Shown: positions 25,355-33,406 of the stretch, piece by piece
Layout of the letters: every line of letters begins with the position of its first letter
How positions within the stretch are numbered: position 1 is the stretch's first letter
NCBI GenBank assembly: GCA_041695085.1
Contig: JBGFRO010000028.1
Coordinates: forward strand, 1-64,000
DNA from: DYFT01 sp041695085
GTDB lineage: Bacteria; Bacteroidota; Ignavibacteria; UBA10030
Direction: 5' to 3'
DNA: 64,000 bases
Notes under the pieces: generated by a model
Seen by the model: only the letters and a program-made list of their open reading frames with translations
Databases searched by the model: none
Told to the model about the DNA's origin: nothing
Translations under genes and position numbers: made by a program

Positions 25355-28300
25355 ATGAAACAATCCGTGCTTCTTATCACTCTCTTCATGTGCGGCATGA
25401 GTGGGGAGGTCTGTGGGCAGACAGAGGAGCTTGTTACCCGCACCTTTTCCACTCTGCAAGGGCTTCCTTCGAAAAGAGTGAGCGCGATTCATCAAGACTC
25501 TTCCGGCACGCTGTGGGTAGGAACGGCGGCGGGCCTTTGTTTTCAACGTCAGGGGAAATACTACGCGCCGGACGCGGCGAACATCTGGGGGGCAAAGACC
25601 TTTGCTGCTGTGAATTCGATTGCACCCGGTAAATCGAGAAGGGATTTCTTCGTTGCCGGCTCGCACGCGGCCGCGCTCGCCTTTCTTTATCGCTCGAGCG
25701 ACCGCCGACGCGAAGGCTTACGGGAATTTCAAGTTCTATCGGAGTTGGATAAAGGGTCCCAGCAATCAGTGGAGTTCCTCTCCGTACTTGAAACATCGCA
25801 GAATGAAGCCTTCTTTGGTACACGCGCCAATGGATTGTGGGTTCGTAGCTCGTTGATTGAGAGAAAGGACGACTATTTTTTTCGGAACAACCCTCCTCGG
25901 CAGCTTCTTCACACAGCGACGGTGACGGCACTTCTCGAAGTTGCTCCTCGCCGGCTCTTCATCGGGACGACGCAAGGACTTCATCAGTACGTCGATACGT
26001 CCATTGCTCCTCTTCCTCCAATCCTGTCCTCTTTACGCACTGCCTCCATTACCAAACTTCATCTCGATTCAAACGGCGTGGTGTGGATTGGAACGAAGGA
26101 TCGGGGTGCCTTTCGCTTCGACGGAAGGACTCTTGATTCGTACAATCGCCAACGAGGCATGCCCGAAGATCACATCACGAGCATCACTTCGACTTCGACC
26201 GGCGATGTTTGGTTTGGGACGGGCTCGCGCGGCATCGTTCGTCTCCGTCATCACATCTTATCCCCATTCCGCGGATACGCAGTACTTCCTTCAGATTCTG
26301 TTCTTTGCGTTTACACCGATCAAGAGGACGTCGTTTGGGTCGGAACGACAGAGGGCCTTACGAAAATCTTGCCTGTTACACATCGACGATATACAGCCGC
26401 CGATGGATTACCGGCAGATGGATTGACATGCGGAATGCAATCACGCGACGGAACATTATGGTTCGGAGGCATCGGCACCATCGTGCGCGTTGATGGCACC
26501 AAGCCGAAACTCTGGCGCGCAACCGGGAAAATTGCCGGCGAACAATTTGAGAGGATGATCGAGGACTCCGTCGGGGGAATTTGGATGAGCACGGGGCGCA
26601 GCATCGTCTATTTCAAGGATGGTGTCTTTGCTCGTTTTCAGGATTCGCTTTTTCTTCGATCCGTCGTGGCGGACATGGTACCTGCTCCGGAGGGCGGTCT
26701 GTTTGTCCTCACTCATCGAGTCGTCAAGCTTTTGCGCGGAGGTCTCTTCACCACTGTTGCCGAAGTGGGTCCAACTGAGTCCTTGCTCTCCATGGTTGTC
26801 GACCGGGAAGGCAAGCTCTGGATCCGCTCGGTCTATTCTGTGCTGCGATTGACGTTCGGCGATACGATTGTCCGGGATCACTACGACGGTTTTAGCGGCA
26901 TAGGTGATTTGATGCTCTCGTCTGATGGTTCGGCCGTCATTTTTGACCATGGATATGGATTCGTAAGCGGTGGTGCACTCACGCGAGGTGCAGCGATTCC
27001 CGATGCTGTCCTCGGAGGGAGGACGTTCTTGGATCTTTGGAGGCGGCACGGTTGGAGGTTCCTGACCGGCTTCCGATCGCGTGACGACTCATACTACGTG
27101 ACGGAAATTGAAGGCATCTGGCAACAACGCTCTCCTTCTCACAACACCCCAAGACGAATCGTGCAGATGGATATGAAACAGGAGGAACAGGTTCTTGAGC
27201 TGAGCAACGGCGATCACTTGTTGCTGGGGATCGATGGTTTCTATTTCTTTCATCCGCGCTGGTCATCGGTTTCGATTCAACCGCTTCTGAATGAGCTGAT
27301 CTTGCCGGAACTGTTCAAGGAACAAACGATCCGCGCAGAACCCTTCAGTGTGGCAGAGTTGGTCAAACGCAGGCGATTAATTCATGAGGGACCCGACGGA
27401 GCCCTCTGGGTGGGATCAAGGGGGGGCATTCAGGTTTTGAACGTTCACTCCGCGACGCGGTGGATGCCGAGGCCGTTGATCACGGAAATCAGTGCTGGTG
27501 ACGTAGTCTTCGGCCCGAGCCGGAGCGATTTTTGGGGACGAGGGGTGTTGACATTGTCCGTGCCACGTCAGTGGTTTGGACGTCGGTCGAACATCGTAGG
27601 GGGCTTGGATGGTTTCACACAAAAAGATCATCTCATTCTTCCATCTCAAAGCAACGATCTCGAATTTCGATTTCATTTTCCCACGAACCGATCCGAATTT
27701 GGTGTCGTGTATCAATATCGTCTTGACGGAGTCGATACGGCCTGGTCCGCGTTCAAAGTTGGGGAAAGCGCGCGGTTTCTGAATGTGCCGCAAGGAACAT
27801 ATACCTTTCGCGTCCGTGCCGTTGGAGCCGACAGACGATTTTCAGAAGAACAGAAAGTCGATATCAGCGTTATCGTTCCGTTTTGGAAAGAAACGTGGTT
27901 CTGGACGCTCACCGCGTTGACGCTTGTCTATAGTTCGGGACGGTGGTATGTGAGGCGCGTACGTGAATTGCGAGAGGAGCACGCCCGCATGACAAAGCAG
28001 GCGATTCAGGAAAGTGAATTCAAAATGGCCCGAACGCTCCAGCTCGGCATGTTGCCCGAACGATGTCCGGAGATCCCCGGTTACCTTCTCGCCGCCCGTT
28101 CGTTGCCTGCGTCGGACGTAGGGGGAGATTTCTATGATTTCCTCTACGTGGGTCAGGATCAGCTTGGCATCGCGGTGGGCGACGTTTCGGGACACGGCAT
28201 CACCGGAGCAATGATTGTGGGAATGGCGAGAACCTCCCTTCGATTCGCCAGCGCGAATGAGGATGCACCGGCTCGGGTGCTCAGCGTGGCAAACGAACGA

Positions 28301-28750
28301 TTACGGCAAGATATCCGGAAAAACATCTTCGTGGCGATGTTCTATGGAATTCTCGATCCGGCCACGGCGCGCCTTCGCTATATCTGTGCCGGACAACCAC
28401 TGCCGATTCTCGTGAGAGACGGAGAAGCACGGGAAATTCCCAAGAACCGGGGGGATCGATTTCCCCTCGGTATTCTCCCCGGTGTTCGTTACGCTGAAGA
28501 AGATCTGAAACTTCAACCGGGCGATGCAGTCGTCTTCTATACAGACGGAGTCGTAGAGGCGGTCAACGCGCAGAAGGAGGAATTTGGCTTTGATCGCTTG
28601 AGGCAGTTCCTTGCGCGCCATGCTCATCTGACAGCCGAAGAGTTGATTGAAGCTCTGGTGAAGGAAGTGCGTACCTTTGCGAATCGAGTGGATCAAAACG
28701 ACGATATCACCGTTGTCGTTTTGCAACGCAGGAAGGAGGATCCCGCATGA
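25355..28750 (+). CDS. Two-component-propeller sensor with SpoIIE/RsbU-type PP2C phosphatase
   Basis: About 1131 residues from the ATG at 25355, which follows GAGGAGGAGAT. Signal peptide (MKQSVLLITLFMCGMSG), then a periplasmic two-domain beta-propeller built of Reg_prop repeats such as GTLWVGTAAGL, GVVWIGTKDRGAFRFDG and DVWFGTGSRGIVRL. A Y_Y_Y domain follows (VYQYRLDGVDTAWSAF), then one membrane helix near residue 850. The cytoplasmic C-terminus from about 885 is a PP2C phosphatase with PASDVGGDFYDF, VGDVSGHGITGA, FYTDGVVEAVN and NDDITVVVL, which carry the metal-binding Asp and Gly. It should dephosphorylate a STAS antagonist in response to an external ligand. The stop overlaps the next gene as ATGA. 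Confidence 0.92.
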   Translation: MKQSVLLITLFMCGMSGEVCGQTEELVTRTFSTLQGLPSKRVSAIHQDSSGTLWVGTAAGLCFQRQGKYYAPDAANIWGAKTFAAVNSIAPGKSRRDFFVAGSHAAALAFLYRSSDRRREGLREFQVLSELDKGSQQSVEFLSVLETSQNEAFFGTRANGLWVRSSLIERKDDYFFRNNPPRQLLHTATVTALLEVAPRRLFIGTTQGLHQYVDTSIAPLPPILSSLRTASITKLHLDSNGVVWIGTKDRGAFRFDGRTLDSYNRQRGMPEDHITSITSTSTGDVWFGTGSRGIVRLRHHILSPFRGYAVLPSDSVLCVYTDQEDVVWVGTTEGLTKILPVTHRRYTAADGLPADGLTCGMQSRDGTLWFGGIGTIVRVDGTKPKLWRATGKIAGEQFERMIEDSVGGIWMSTGRSIVYFKDGVFARFQDSLFLRSVVADMVPAPEGGLFVLTHRVVKLLRGGLFTTVAEVGPTESLLSMVVDREGKLWIRSVYSVLRLTFGDTIVRDHYDGFSGIGDLMLSSDGSAVIFDHGYGFVSGGALTRGAAIPDAVLGGRTFLDLWRRHGWRFLTGFRSRDDSYYVTEIEGIWQQRSPSHNTPRRIVQMDMKQEEQVLELSNGDHLLLGIDGFYFFHPRWSSVSIQPLLNELILPELFKEQTIRAEPFSVAELVKRRRLIHEGPDGALWVGSRGGIQVLNVHSATRWMPRPLITEISAGDVVFGPSRSDFWGRGVLTLSVPRQWFGRRSNIVGGLDGFTQKDHLILPSQSNDLEFRFHFPTNRSEFGVVYQYRLDGVDTAWSAFKVGESARFLNVPQGTYTFRVRAVGADRRFSEEQKVDISVIVPFWKETWFWTLTALTLVYSSGRWYVRRVRELREEHARMTKQAIQESEFKMARTLQLGMLPERCPEIPGYLLAARSLPASDVGGDFYDFLYVGQDQLGIAVGDVSGHGITGAMIVGMARTSLRFASANEDAPARVLSVANERLRQDIRKNIFVAMFYGILDPATARLRYICAGQPLPILVRDGEAREIPKNRGDRFPLGILPGVRYAEEDLKLQPGDAVVFYTDGVVEAVNAQKEEFGFDRLRQFLARHAHLTAEELIEALVKEVRTFANRVDQNDDITVVVLQRRKEDPA

Positions 28751-29661
28751 TACCGATGGCTCGTTTTCTCCGTCTTCATGTGGCGGGCACCGTAGTGGTC
28801 GCCGTTTTCAGCGCGAGCATTCTGCTCTCGATTCTCGGTTTTCAATTTGCGGTGACCATACTTGGATGGGCGCTTGGCGTCTTCTGGACAGTGGCGTTGC
28901 TGTTCGAAGCGGGCGCGCTCGGAGCGGAACGATGGTTGCAGGAGCGCTCCGTCTCGAAAAGATTCGCGTACATGTCCTTGGTTCTTCTTCTGGTCCCCTT
29001 GCTGTTCCAGCTTCCTGTCGGTCTTTTGCTCGTTGTCATCCCAGGGGTACCCAGCGTCTGGTGGATCGAATATCAGCTTCCGGTTCAGATAGAATTAAAC
29101 TTTGGAGGAAACTACGCTGCCCACGCAGAACGGGCGGCGTTCTTTATTTTGCAGTGGGGTCTTTTGATCGGTTGCCTTGTGTCGCTGCGTCGCCTCTTTC
29201 GGTCAACAAAGCACAAAGAAGAACCGATCAGCAAATGGTTCCTCATTCTCGTTCTTCTTTTTGGTTTAGGCACAGCCCTGCCAATTTTGAATGTGACGGA
29301 TGACATCCTGAAAACTTTAGGAGTACCAAGACGCGATGAGATGTTCAATCCCACTCGCATAAGCTCTGGGTTGATGCCGACGATTTTCGTGGTCACCCTC
29401 TTCATTCAGTTCGGAATACTCTCGGCCTGGATTCCGAAAACGAACATTCGGAGGATTCTTCTCACGTTCCTGCCGGTCATCCTCCTATGGTCCGCGCCGT
29501 TCTTCTATGGGCTGTTTCGATACGGTCCAACGGCAAAACAGATGGTGGAGATGGAATACATCTACGTTATCGTCACTCTTGCCGTGCCTTTGTTGACATG
29601 GCTTCTGTTCACTTTGAGTTCCCGTGGCGAGACGCGCTCGGTTTCTGCGCAAAGTGGGTAG
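28747..29661 (+). CDS. Polytopic membrane protein of the Rsb-like module
   Basis: A 304-residue protein with about seven to eight predicted helices, starting LHVAGTVVVAVFSASILLSI. It includes FAYMSLVLLLVPLLFQLP, WFLILVLLFGLGTALPIL, and VIVTLAVPLLTWLLFTL at the end. No family motif is recognised. Its ATG overlaps the stop of the SpoIIE phosphatase, and 11 nt separate it from the RsbW-like gene, so it is part of the same operon. Known partner-switch modules do not require such a protein. It may be a second sensor or a scaffold at the membrane. Confidence 0.7.
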   Translation: MIPMARFLRLHVAGTVVVAVFSASILLSILGFQFAVTILGWALGVFWTVALLFEAGALGAERWLQERSVSKRFAYMSLVLLLVPLLFQLPVGLLLVVIPGVPSVWWIEYQLPVQIELNFGGNYAAHAERAAFFILQWGLLIGCLVSLRRLFRSTKHKEEPISKWFLILVLLFGLGTALPILNVTDDILKTLGVPRRDEMFNPTRISSGLMPTIFVVTLFIQFGILSAWIPKTNIRRILLTFLPVILLWSAPFFYGLFRYGPTAKQMVEMEYIYVIVTLAVPLLTWLLFTLSSRGETRSVSAQSG

Positions 29662-29672
29662 AGAGAGGGTGT

Positions 29673-30107
29673 ATGAACAACACATCGTTTGAGGGTCAAG
29701 CTGGATCTGAGAAAGAAGCGTTGCATTGTGTTGGTCAGTTTGCGGCACGCTGTGGTTTTCCGGAGGAGCGCGTGCTGGATATGAGAACCGCGGTGGAGGA
29801 AGCTGTCTTGAACGCCATCGAGCATGGATTATTGCGTGAACGAGGAAGTTCGTTTCGTATCGACTGTTCGTTCGAAAAAGGAGTTCTCGAAATTCACGTG
29901 AGCCACAGGGGAGCCCGATTCACTCCGCCGGAGGTGGTTCCCGATATTCACGCGAAGATGGATGGGCGCGACTCCCCTCGTGGATGGGGAGTCTATTTGA
30001 TCCATCAACTGAGTGACGAGGTGGTGTTTGAGGAAATGGAAGGAAGAAACGTTGTGCGAATGCGGTTTGTGTTGGACAAGGAACGTTATCCCAACCGCTC
30101 GCATTGA
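29673..30107 (+). CDS. RsbW-like anti-sigma serine kinase (HATPase_c)
   Basis: A 144-residue GHKL-type ATPase domain. It has the N-box in RTAVEEAVLNAIEHGLL, a G1-like strand LEIHVSHRGARF, and SPRGWGVYLIHQLSDEV for the nucleotide lid. This is the RsbW/SpoIIAB pattern: it phosphorylates a STAS partner and binds a sigma factor or another target. The ATG at 29673 follows GAGAGAGGGTGT. Its operon neighbours are the PP2C phosphatase upstream and a STAS protein downstream, giving a complete partner-switch set. No sigma factor is encoded nearby. Confidence 0.88.
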   Translation: MNNTSFEGQAGSEKEALHCVGQFAARCGFPEERVLDMRTAVEEAVLNAIEHGLLRERGSSFRIDCSFEKGVLEIHVSHRGARFTPPEVVPDIHAKMDGRDSPRGWGVYLIHQLSDEVVFEEMEGRNVVRMRFVLDKERYPNRSH

Positions 30108-30119
30108 AAGGAATTCTGT

Positions 30120-30461
30120 ATGACCGTTGATATTGAAATCAATGGAAAGTTGGGAGTCTTCAAGCTGGAGGGGGATTTGAGCGCTGCGCTCGAAGAGCCG
30201 ATGCTGAAAGCATATGCAGACGTTGATACACATCGTCCGACAAAGCTGCTGCTTCGGTTTGTGCCGGAATGCACAATCAACAGCGCGGGCATTGCAGTTC
30301 TGATCAGCGTAATATCTCAGGCGCGTCGCGAAGGAAAGCACGTTGGGGTCGCAGGCCTTTCGCCACACTACAGAAAGATCTTCGACTTGATTGGCCTGAC
30401 AGAATATGTCGAGATGTTAACCGACGAGGAAGCTGTAAAAACCTTTATGGAGGAGACGTGA
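30120..30461 (+). CDS. STAS-domain protein, RsbV-like antagonist
   Basis: A 113-residue STAS domain, cytoplasmic. It has LGVFKLEGDLSAALEEPML, the conserved loop ECTINSAGIAVLISVI with a Ser for phosphorylation, and VAGLSPHYRKIFDLIGLTEY. A good ribosome site (AAAGGAATTCTGT) precedes the ATG. It is last in the module and is the expected substrate of both the kinase at 29673 and the phosphatase at 25355. It converges on cas2, with 60 nt between the stops. Confidence 0.88.
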   Translation: MTVDIEINGKLGVFKLEGDLSAALEEPMLKAYADVDTHRPTKLLLRFVPECTINSAGIAVLISVISQARREGKHVGVAGLSPHYRKIFDLIGLTEYVEMLTDEEAVKTFMEET

Positions 30462-30521
30462 TGACGGTGGGGAGGATGTTGAATTTGCACTATAAGATGG
30501 CACGAACCCGCGCGACCTGCG

Positions 30522-30794
30522 CTACACAATGTAGTATTGCCGTTCCTCGGTAACTTCTCCAGCCCCAATAATCTCGACTCGCCCGACACACTCTTTGCAA
30601 AGGCGATAAAACCGAATGCTGTCCTCCGGTTTGACACGCGGCGCAAGCTTCTTTTTGAGATTCGTTAGTTGTGTGTCGCTCAGGTTGCATTCGAACACGC
30701 TGTACTGCACGCGCATTCCGTGCGCCTCGAGCAAAGTTGCAATCTTGCTCCTTTGCCTGTCGTCAGCAACGTCGTAAGAGATCAGGACAAACAC
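30522..30794 (-). CDS. cas2: CRISPR adaptation protein Cas2
   Basis: A 90-residue ferredoxin-fold protein. It shows VLISYDVADDRQRSKIATLL with the first-strand Asp typical of Cas2, GMRVQYSVFECNLS, and DSIRFYRLCKECVGRVEIIG. Cas2 dimers bridge two Cas1 dimers in the spacer integration complex. It is the last gene of the locus and lies 316 nt downstream of the RT-Cas1 stop, with a strongly structured non-coding stretch between them. The length is standard. Confidence 0.96.
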   Translation of the reverse strand: MFVLISYDVADDRQRSKIATLLEAHGMRVQYSVFECNLSDTQLTNLKKKLAPRVKPEDSIRFYRLCKECVGRVEIIGAGEVTEERQYYIV

Positions 30795-30854
30795 AGCACA
30801 TCCCCTTTCATCGGTTGGGTGAAGCAGTTGAGAATCGACACCAGGTGAGTTTGC

Positions 30855-31044
30855 GACTTTTCTTTTCGAAAAGAAAAGTCACACAAAAGAAAACTTGCCG
30901 AAATCAAACGCACGGCGATAGTCTCCTTTCGCACAGGCCTAAATTCCCCGCCGTCCCACAACAGATCATTCATAACGATTGGGACAATTGGCGGGGAATT
31001 AAACCCACACTATCGCCCTCCACCGCACAACCCATGATTTCGGC
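30855..31044. repeat. Nested inverted repeats between RT-cas1 and cas2
   Basis: The 316-nt gap 30795-31110 has no supported gene but much symmetry. At 30855-30880 there is a perfect 26-bp palindrome (arm GACTTTTCTTTTC). Then three nested arm pairs share one centre near 30970: GCCGAAATC (30897-30905) with GATTTCGGC (31036-31044); GGCGATAGT (30914-30922) with ACTATCGCC (31009-31017); and AATTCCCCGCC plus GTCCCA (30942-30958) with TGGGAC and GGCGGGGAATT (30980-31000). Either strand could fold into a hairpin of about 148 nt. It might be a MITE-like element, a structured RNA in the adaptation transcript, or a processing or termination signal. The sequence does not decide. Confidence 0.75.
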
Positions 31045-31110
31045 GCTGCCCACATGCCGCCTACGCACCTCCTCTTGCCCAGACTCTTGTTCTCAATCGG
31101 ATTTGAGGTT

Positions 31111-33336
31111 TCATCGTCGTGTAAATGGTGTGTACCCTGTTTCGCCCCGCAAGTGTTGAACGTAGTTCTGCACTTGCAGGTCCAGACACCGTCGGTACGT
31201 TACCGTGTAGCCGGTAGAAGGATGCGTCACCTCCCGATGCATCAACCGCTCGAATTCGCCGATGAAGATTTTCCGCGCGTCGTCGCTCAACAGACATGGC
31301 TTCGGCTTTTCATCCTCTTGACCGCCCCCCTCGGCTTGTTCACTCGACCCCTTGGAGAAGTCGTTCGGTGAAAGGATCCGTTTGTTGATGATACTGAGCA
31401 CCATTGCTTCGATGATAGAGCGAAACTCCTCGATCAAATCGCTCACGAGCGCCGGATGATTTGTCTTATCGGCATGCAGCGAGCCGACATAGGGATTCAG
31501 TCGATGGACGCGAAGCATAGAGAAAATATTGTAGAACAAGAGCGTGTAGCCGAAACTGAGCATGGCATTCACAGGGTCTGTGGGCGGACGGCGAATCCGT
31601 TTTTCAAAGGAAAACCCTTCTGCTAAGAATAGCTCATCATACACATCGAAGAAGATCGCCGAAGCGCGCCCTTCGTATCCGCGGACCGCATCAATGGTTT
31701 CGGCCTTCGCCAGATCCAGAGAGAGCTGAGCAAGCTGCTCGACGGCACTGCGAACACCTTCTTCGTGGCGCCGCTGCTGACTGCGCTGAAGAAGTGACCG
31801 TGTATTGGCAATTTTGGCTTCGATGATCCGCTTCGCCATATCAAGGGTGAACGCGGGATCGGCAGACCGTTCAAACTGCATGCGCTCCAATGCAACGTCG
31901 GCACCTTCGGTGCTTTCCACTCTTCCGAAGTATTGTCCGCGGGACGATAGCAACGTGATCGGTATCTGCCGGAGTAAACAGAACCGCATCGCTGCCGGCG
32001 TGATGAGGCAATTCCCAAAGATCATCACCTGGTTCACTTTCATTGTGGGAATTTCCACCAACGGCACTCCTTCTTCACCGCCGGTTGCGACGATGAATTT
32101 TTCCTGGCTGTACTTGAGCCAGCATCCTTGCTCTTGAATGTAGAGCGTGCGCATGAACGGGGAAACATCGGCGGGGAGAACGGCAATGACCTCCTGTCTT
32201 GAGGTGGACTGTTGCCCGGATGGGGCAACAAGATCGGCGATGGTCATGTTCTTCGCCGCCAAGGCTTCAAGTAATTCCGCGCCAAGTACAGAGGGCTCAG
32301 CATTTTGCCCGTGCGGGGTCTGCACTTGTTTGGGCGACGCCTGAGCAAAGCTCGGTCCCTTCTTATGTTGTTTACTCTTCTTGTCGTTCAATCGCTGTTG
32401 GCGCTGTGGCATCCTTTTCCTCTTTGCCTGCGACTTCTGTTTTGTCGACGGGACGATAAGACTTTTCAGGAATATCGTGCCCAAATACTTGAATCCTTCT
32501 TCGAATGACGTGACGCTGGTTTTCTCGCGGTTCAGCCGCAGCGCGAGGGCGTTCAGTGCGTCCTCTGTGAGTTTGAGTGCTTCTTCTGCTCGCGGCTTTG
32601 ATTTACAGAGGATAACAAAATCATCAGCATAGCGCACGAGCTTGTGGTTGTGGCTCAGCAGTTCTTCGTCGAACTTGTCGAGGAAGAGGTTCGCGAGGAG
32701 CGGGGAGATAGGCGCGCCTTGAGGAATCCCCTTGCTGCGTTTGACGCGTCTGCCATTGAGCAGTAAGTCACATTCCACCCACTGATTTATGACAGCGATG
32801 GTTTCGCGCTCCGGGATGAGCTCGCTGAGCCTCTGCAGCAACAAGCCAAACTCCACATTGTCAAAGAACGCTTCTATATCAGCATCCACAATCCAGCGGT
32901 AGCCGGCATCACGTAGCTGCCTGATATAATCAATGGCGTTGAGGCGTGAGAGCCCGGGCCGATACGCAAAGCTGCACGTTTCTAACTCCTGCTCGATGAC
33001 GGGTTGAAGAACTTCCAACGCAGACGACTGTACAACGCGGTCTCTCACTGCCGGAACTGCAAGCAATCTCAATTGACCGTTCGGTTTCGGAATCTCATAA
33101 CGGCGCAGGGGCAGAGGTTTGTATGTGAATGTCGTCAGTTCCTTGTGCAACCTTTCGAGATGCTGTTCGAGACTGACATCGAACTTGTTGACGGAAATGC
33201 CGTCGACGCCTGGTGCACCGTCGTTCGCCTCCACGCGGCGCCAGCCTTGATACAAAGAGGCTTGTGAGGCGATCTGTGAATAGAATTGCATACTCGCTGG
33301 GAACTTGTGAAGCGTTTTCCCGCCTCCTGCGCTCAA
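31111..33336 (-). CDS. cas1: Reverse transcriptase-Cas1 fusion protein
   Basis: A 741-residue fusion. Residues about 40-295 are a group-II-intron-like reverse transcriptase: NGQLRLLAVPAVRDRVVQ, the first catalytic Asp in DADIEAFFDN (151-160), GIPQGAPISPLLANLFLD (203-220) and the YADD box at 236-239, then FKYLGTIF. A basic, Gln/Lys-rich linker spans about 296-385. Residues about 390-735 are Cas1, with catalytic Glu555 in GYEGRAS, His621 in GSLHADK, and the acidic SDLIEEF near 632-638. The fusion integrates spacers and can copy RNA into DNA in known type III relatives. No Cas6 domain is fused. The listed start is a TTG. The ATG at 33289-33291 (MQFYSQIASQ) is an equally good start, and neither has a clear ribosome site. 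Confidence 0.96.
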   Translation of the reverse strand: MSAGGGKTLHKFPASMQFYSQIASQASLYQGWRRVEANDGAPGVDGISVNKFDVSLEQHLERLHKELTTFTYKPLPLRRYEIPKPNGQLRLLAVPAVRDRVVQSSALEVLQPVIEQELETCSFAYRPGLSRLNAIDYIRQLRDAGYRWIVDADIEAFFDNVEFGLLLQRLSELIPERETIAVINQWVECDLLLNGRRVKRSKGIPQGAPISPLLANLFLDKFDEELLSHNHKLVRYADDFVILCKSKPRAEEALKLTEDALNALALRLNREKTSVTSFEEGFKYLGTIFLKSLIVPSTKQKSQAKRKRMPQRQQRLNDKKSKQHKKGPSFAQASPKQVQTPHGQNAEPSVLGAELLEALAAKNMTIADLVAPSGQQSTSRQEVIAVLPADVSPFMRTLYIQEQGCWLKYSQEKFIVATGGEEGVPLVEIPTMKVNQVMIFGNCLITPAAMRFCLLRQIPITLLSSRGQYFGRVESTEGADVALERMQFERSADPAFTLDMAKRIIEAKIANTRSLLQRSQQRRHEEGVRSAVEQLAQLSLDLAKAETIDAVRGYEGRASAIFFDVYDELFLAEGFSFEKRIRRPPTDPVNAMLSFGYTLLFYNIFSMLRVHRLNPYVGSLHADKTNHPALVSDLIEEFRSIIEAMVLSIINKRILSPNDFSKGSSEQAEGGGQEDEKPKPCLLSDDARKIFIGEFERLMHREVTHPSTGYTVTYRRCLDLQVQNYVQHLRGETGYTPFTRR

Positions 33337-33343
33337 CCCTCGC

Positions 33344-33406
33344 GGCGGGATCCCGCCGTCCCGCCTTCAACGCCTATCCTCAGCGGCGGGACAAGCTTGG
33401 CGGGAC
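33344..33406. repeat. REP-like palindrome cluster at the array trailer
   Basis: GGCGGGATCCCGCC is a perfect palindrome at 33344-33357. It is followed by GTCCCGCC (33358-33365), its complement GGCGGGAC (33385-33392), and a second GGCGGGAC (33399-33406) that merges into the first, degenerate CRISPR repeat. The same GGCGGGAC/GTCCCGCC pair with an AAGCTT neighbour occurs at 53206-53234. It lies upstream of the RT-cas1 gene. Confidence 0.65.

Noticed and set aside
30671..31159. 162-codon plus-strand frame between cas2 and RT-cas1
   Set aside because: It crosses both neighbouring genes antisense, is Arg/Ser/His rich and runs through the inverted repeats.
31111..33336. Group II intron, retron or diversity-generating retroelement suggested by the RT domain
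   Set aside because: The RT is fused in frame to a complete Cas1 and lies next to cas2 and an array. No intron domains V/VI, msr/msd or template-variable repeat pair was seen.
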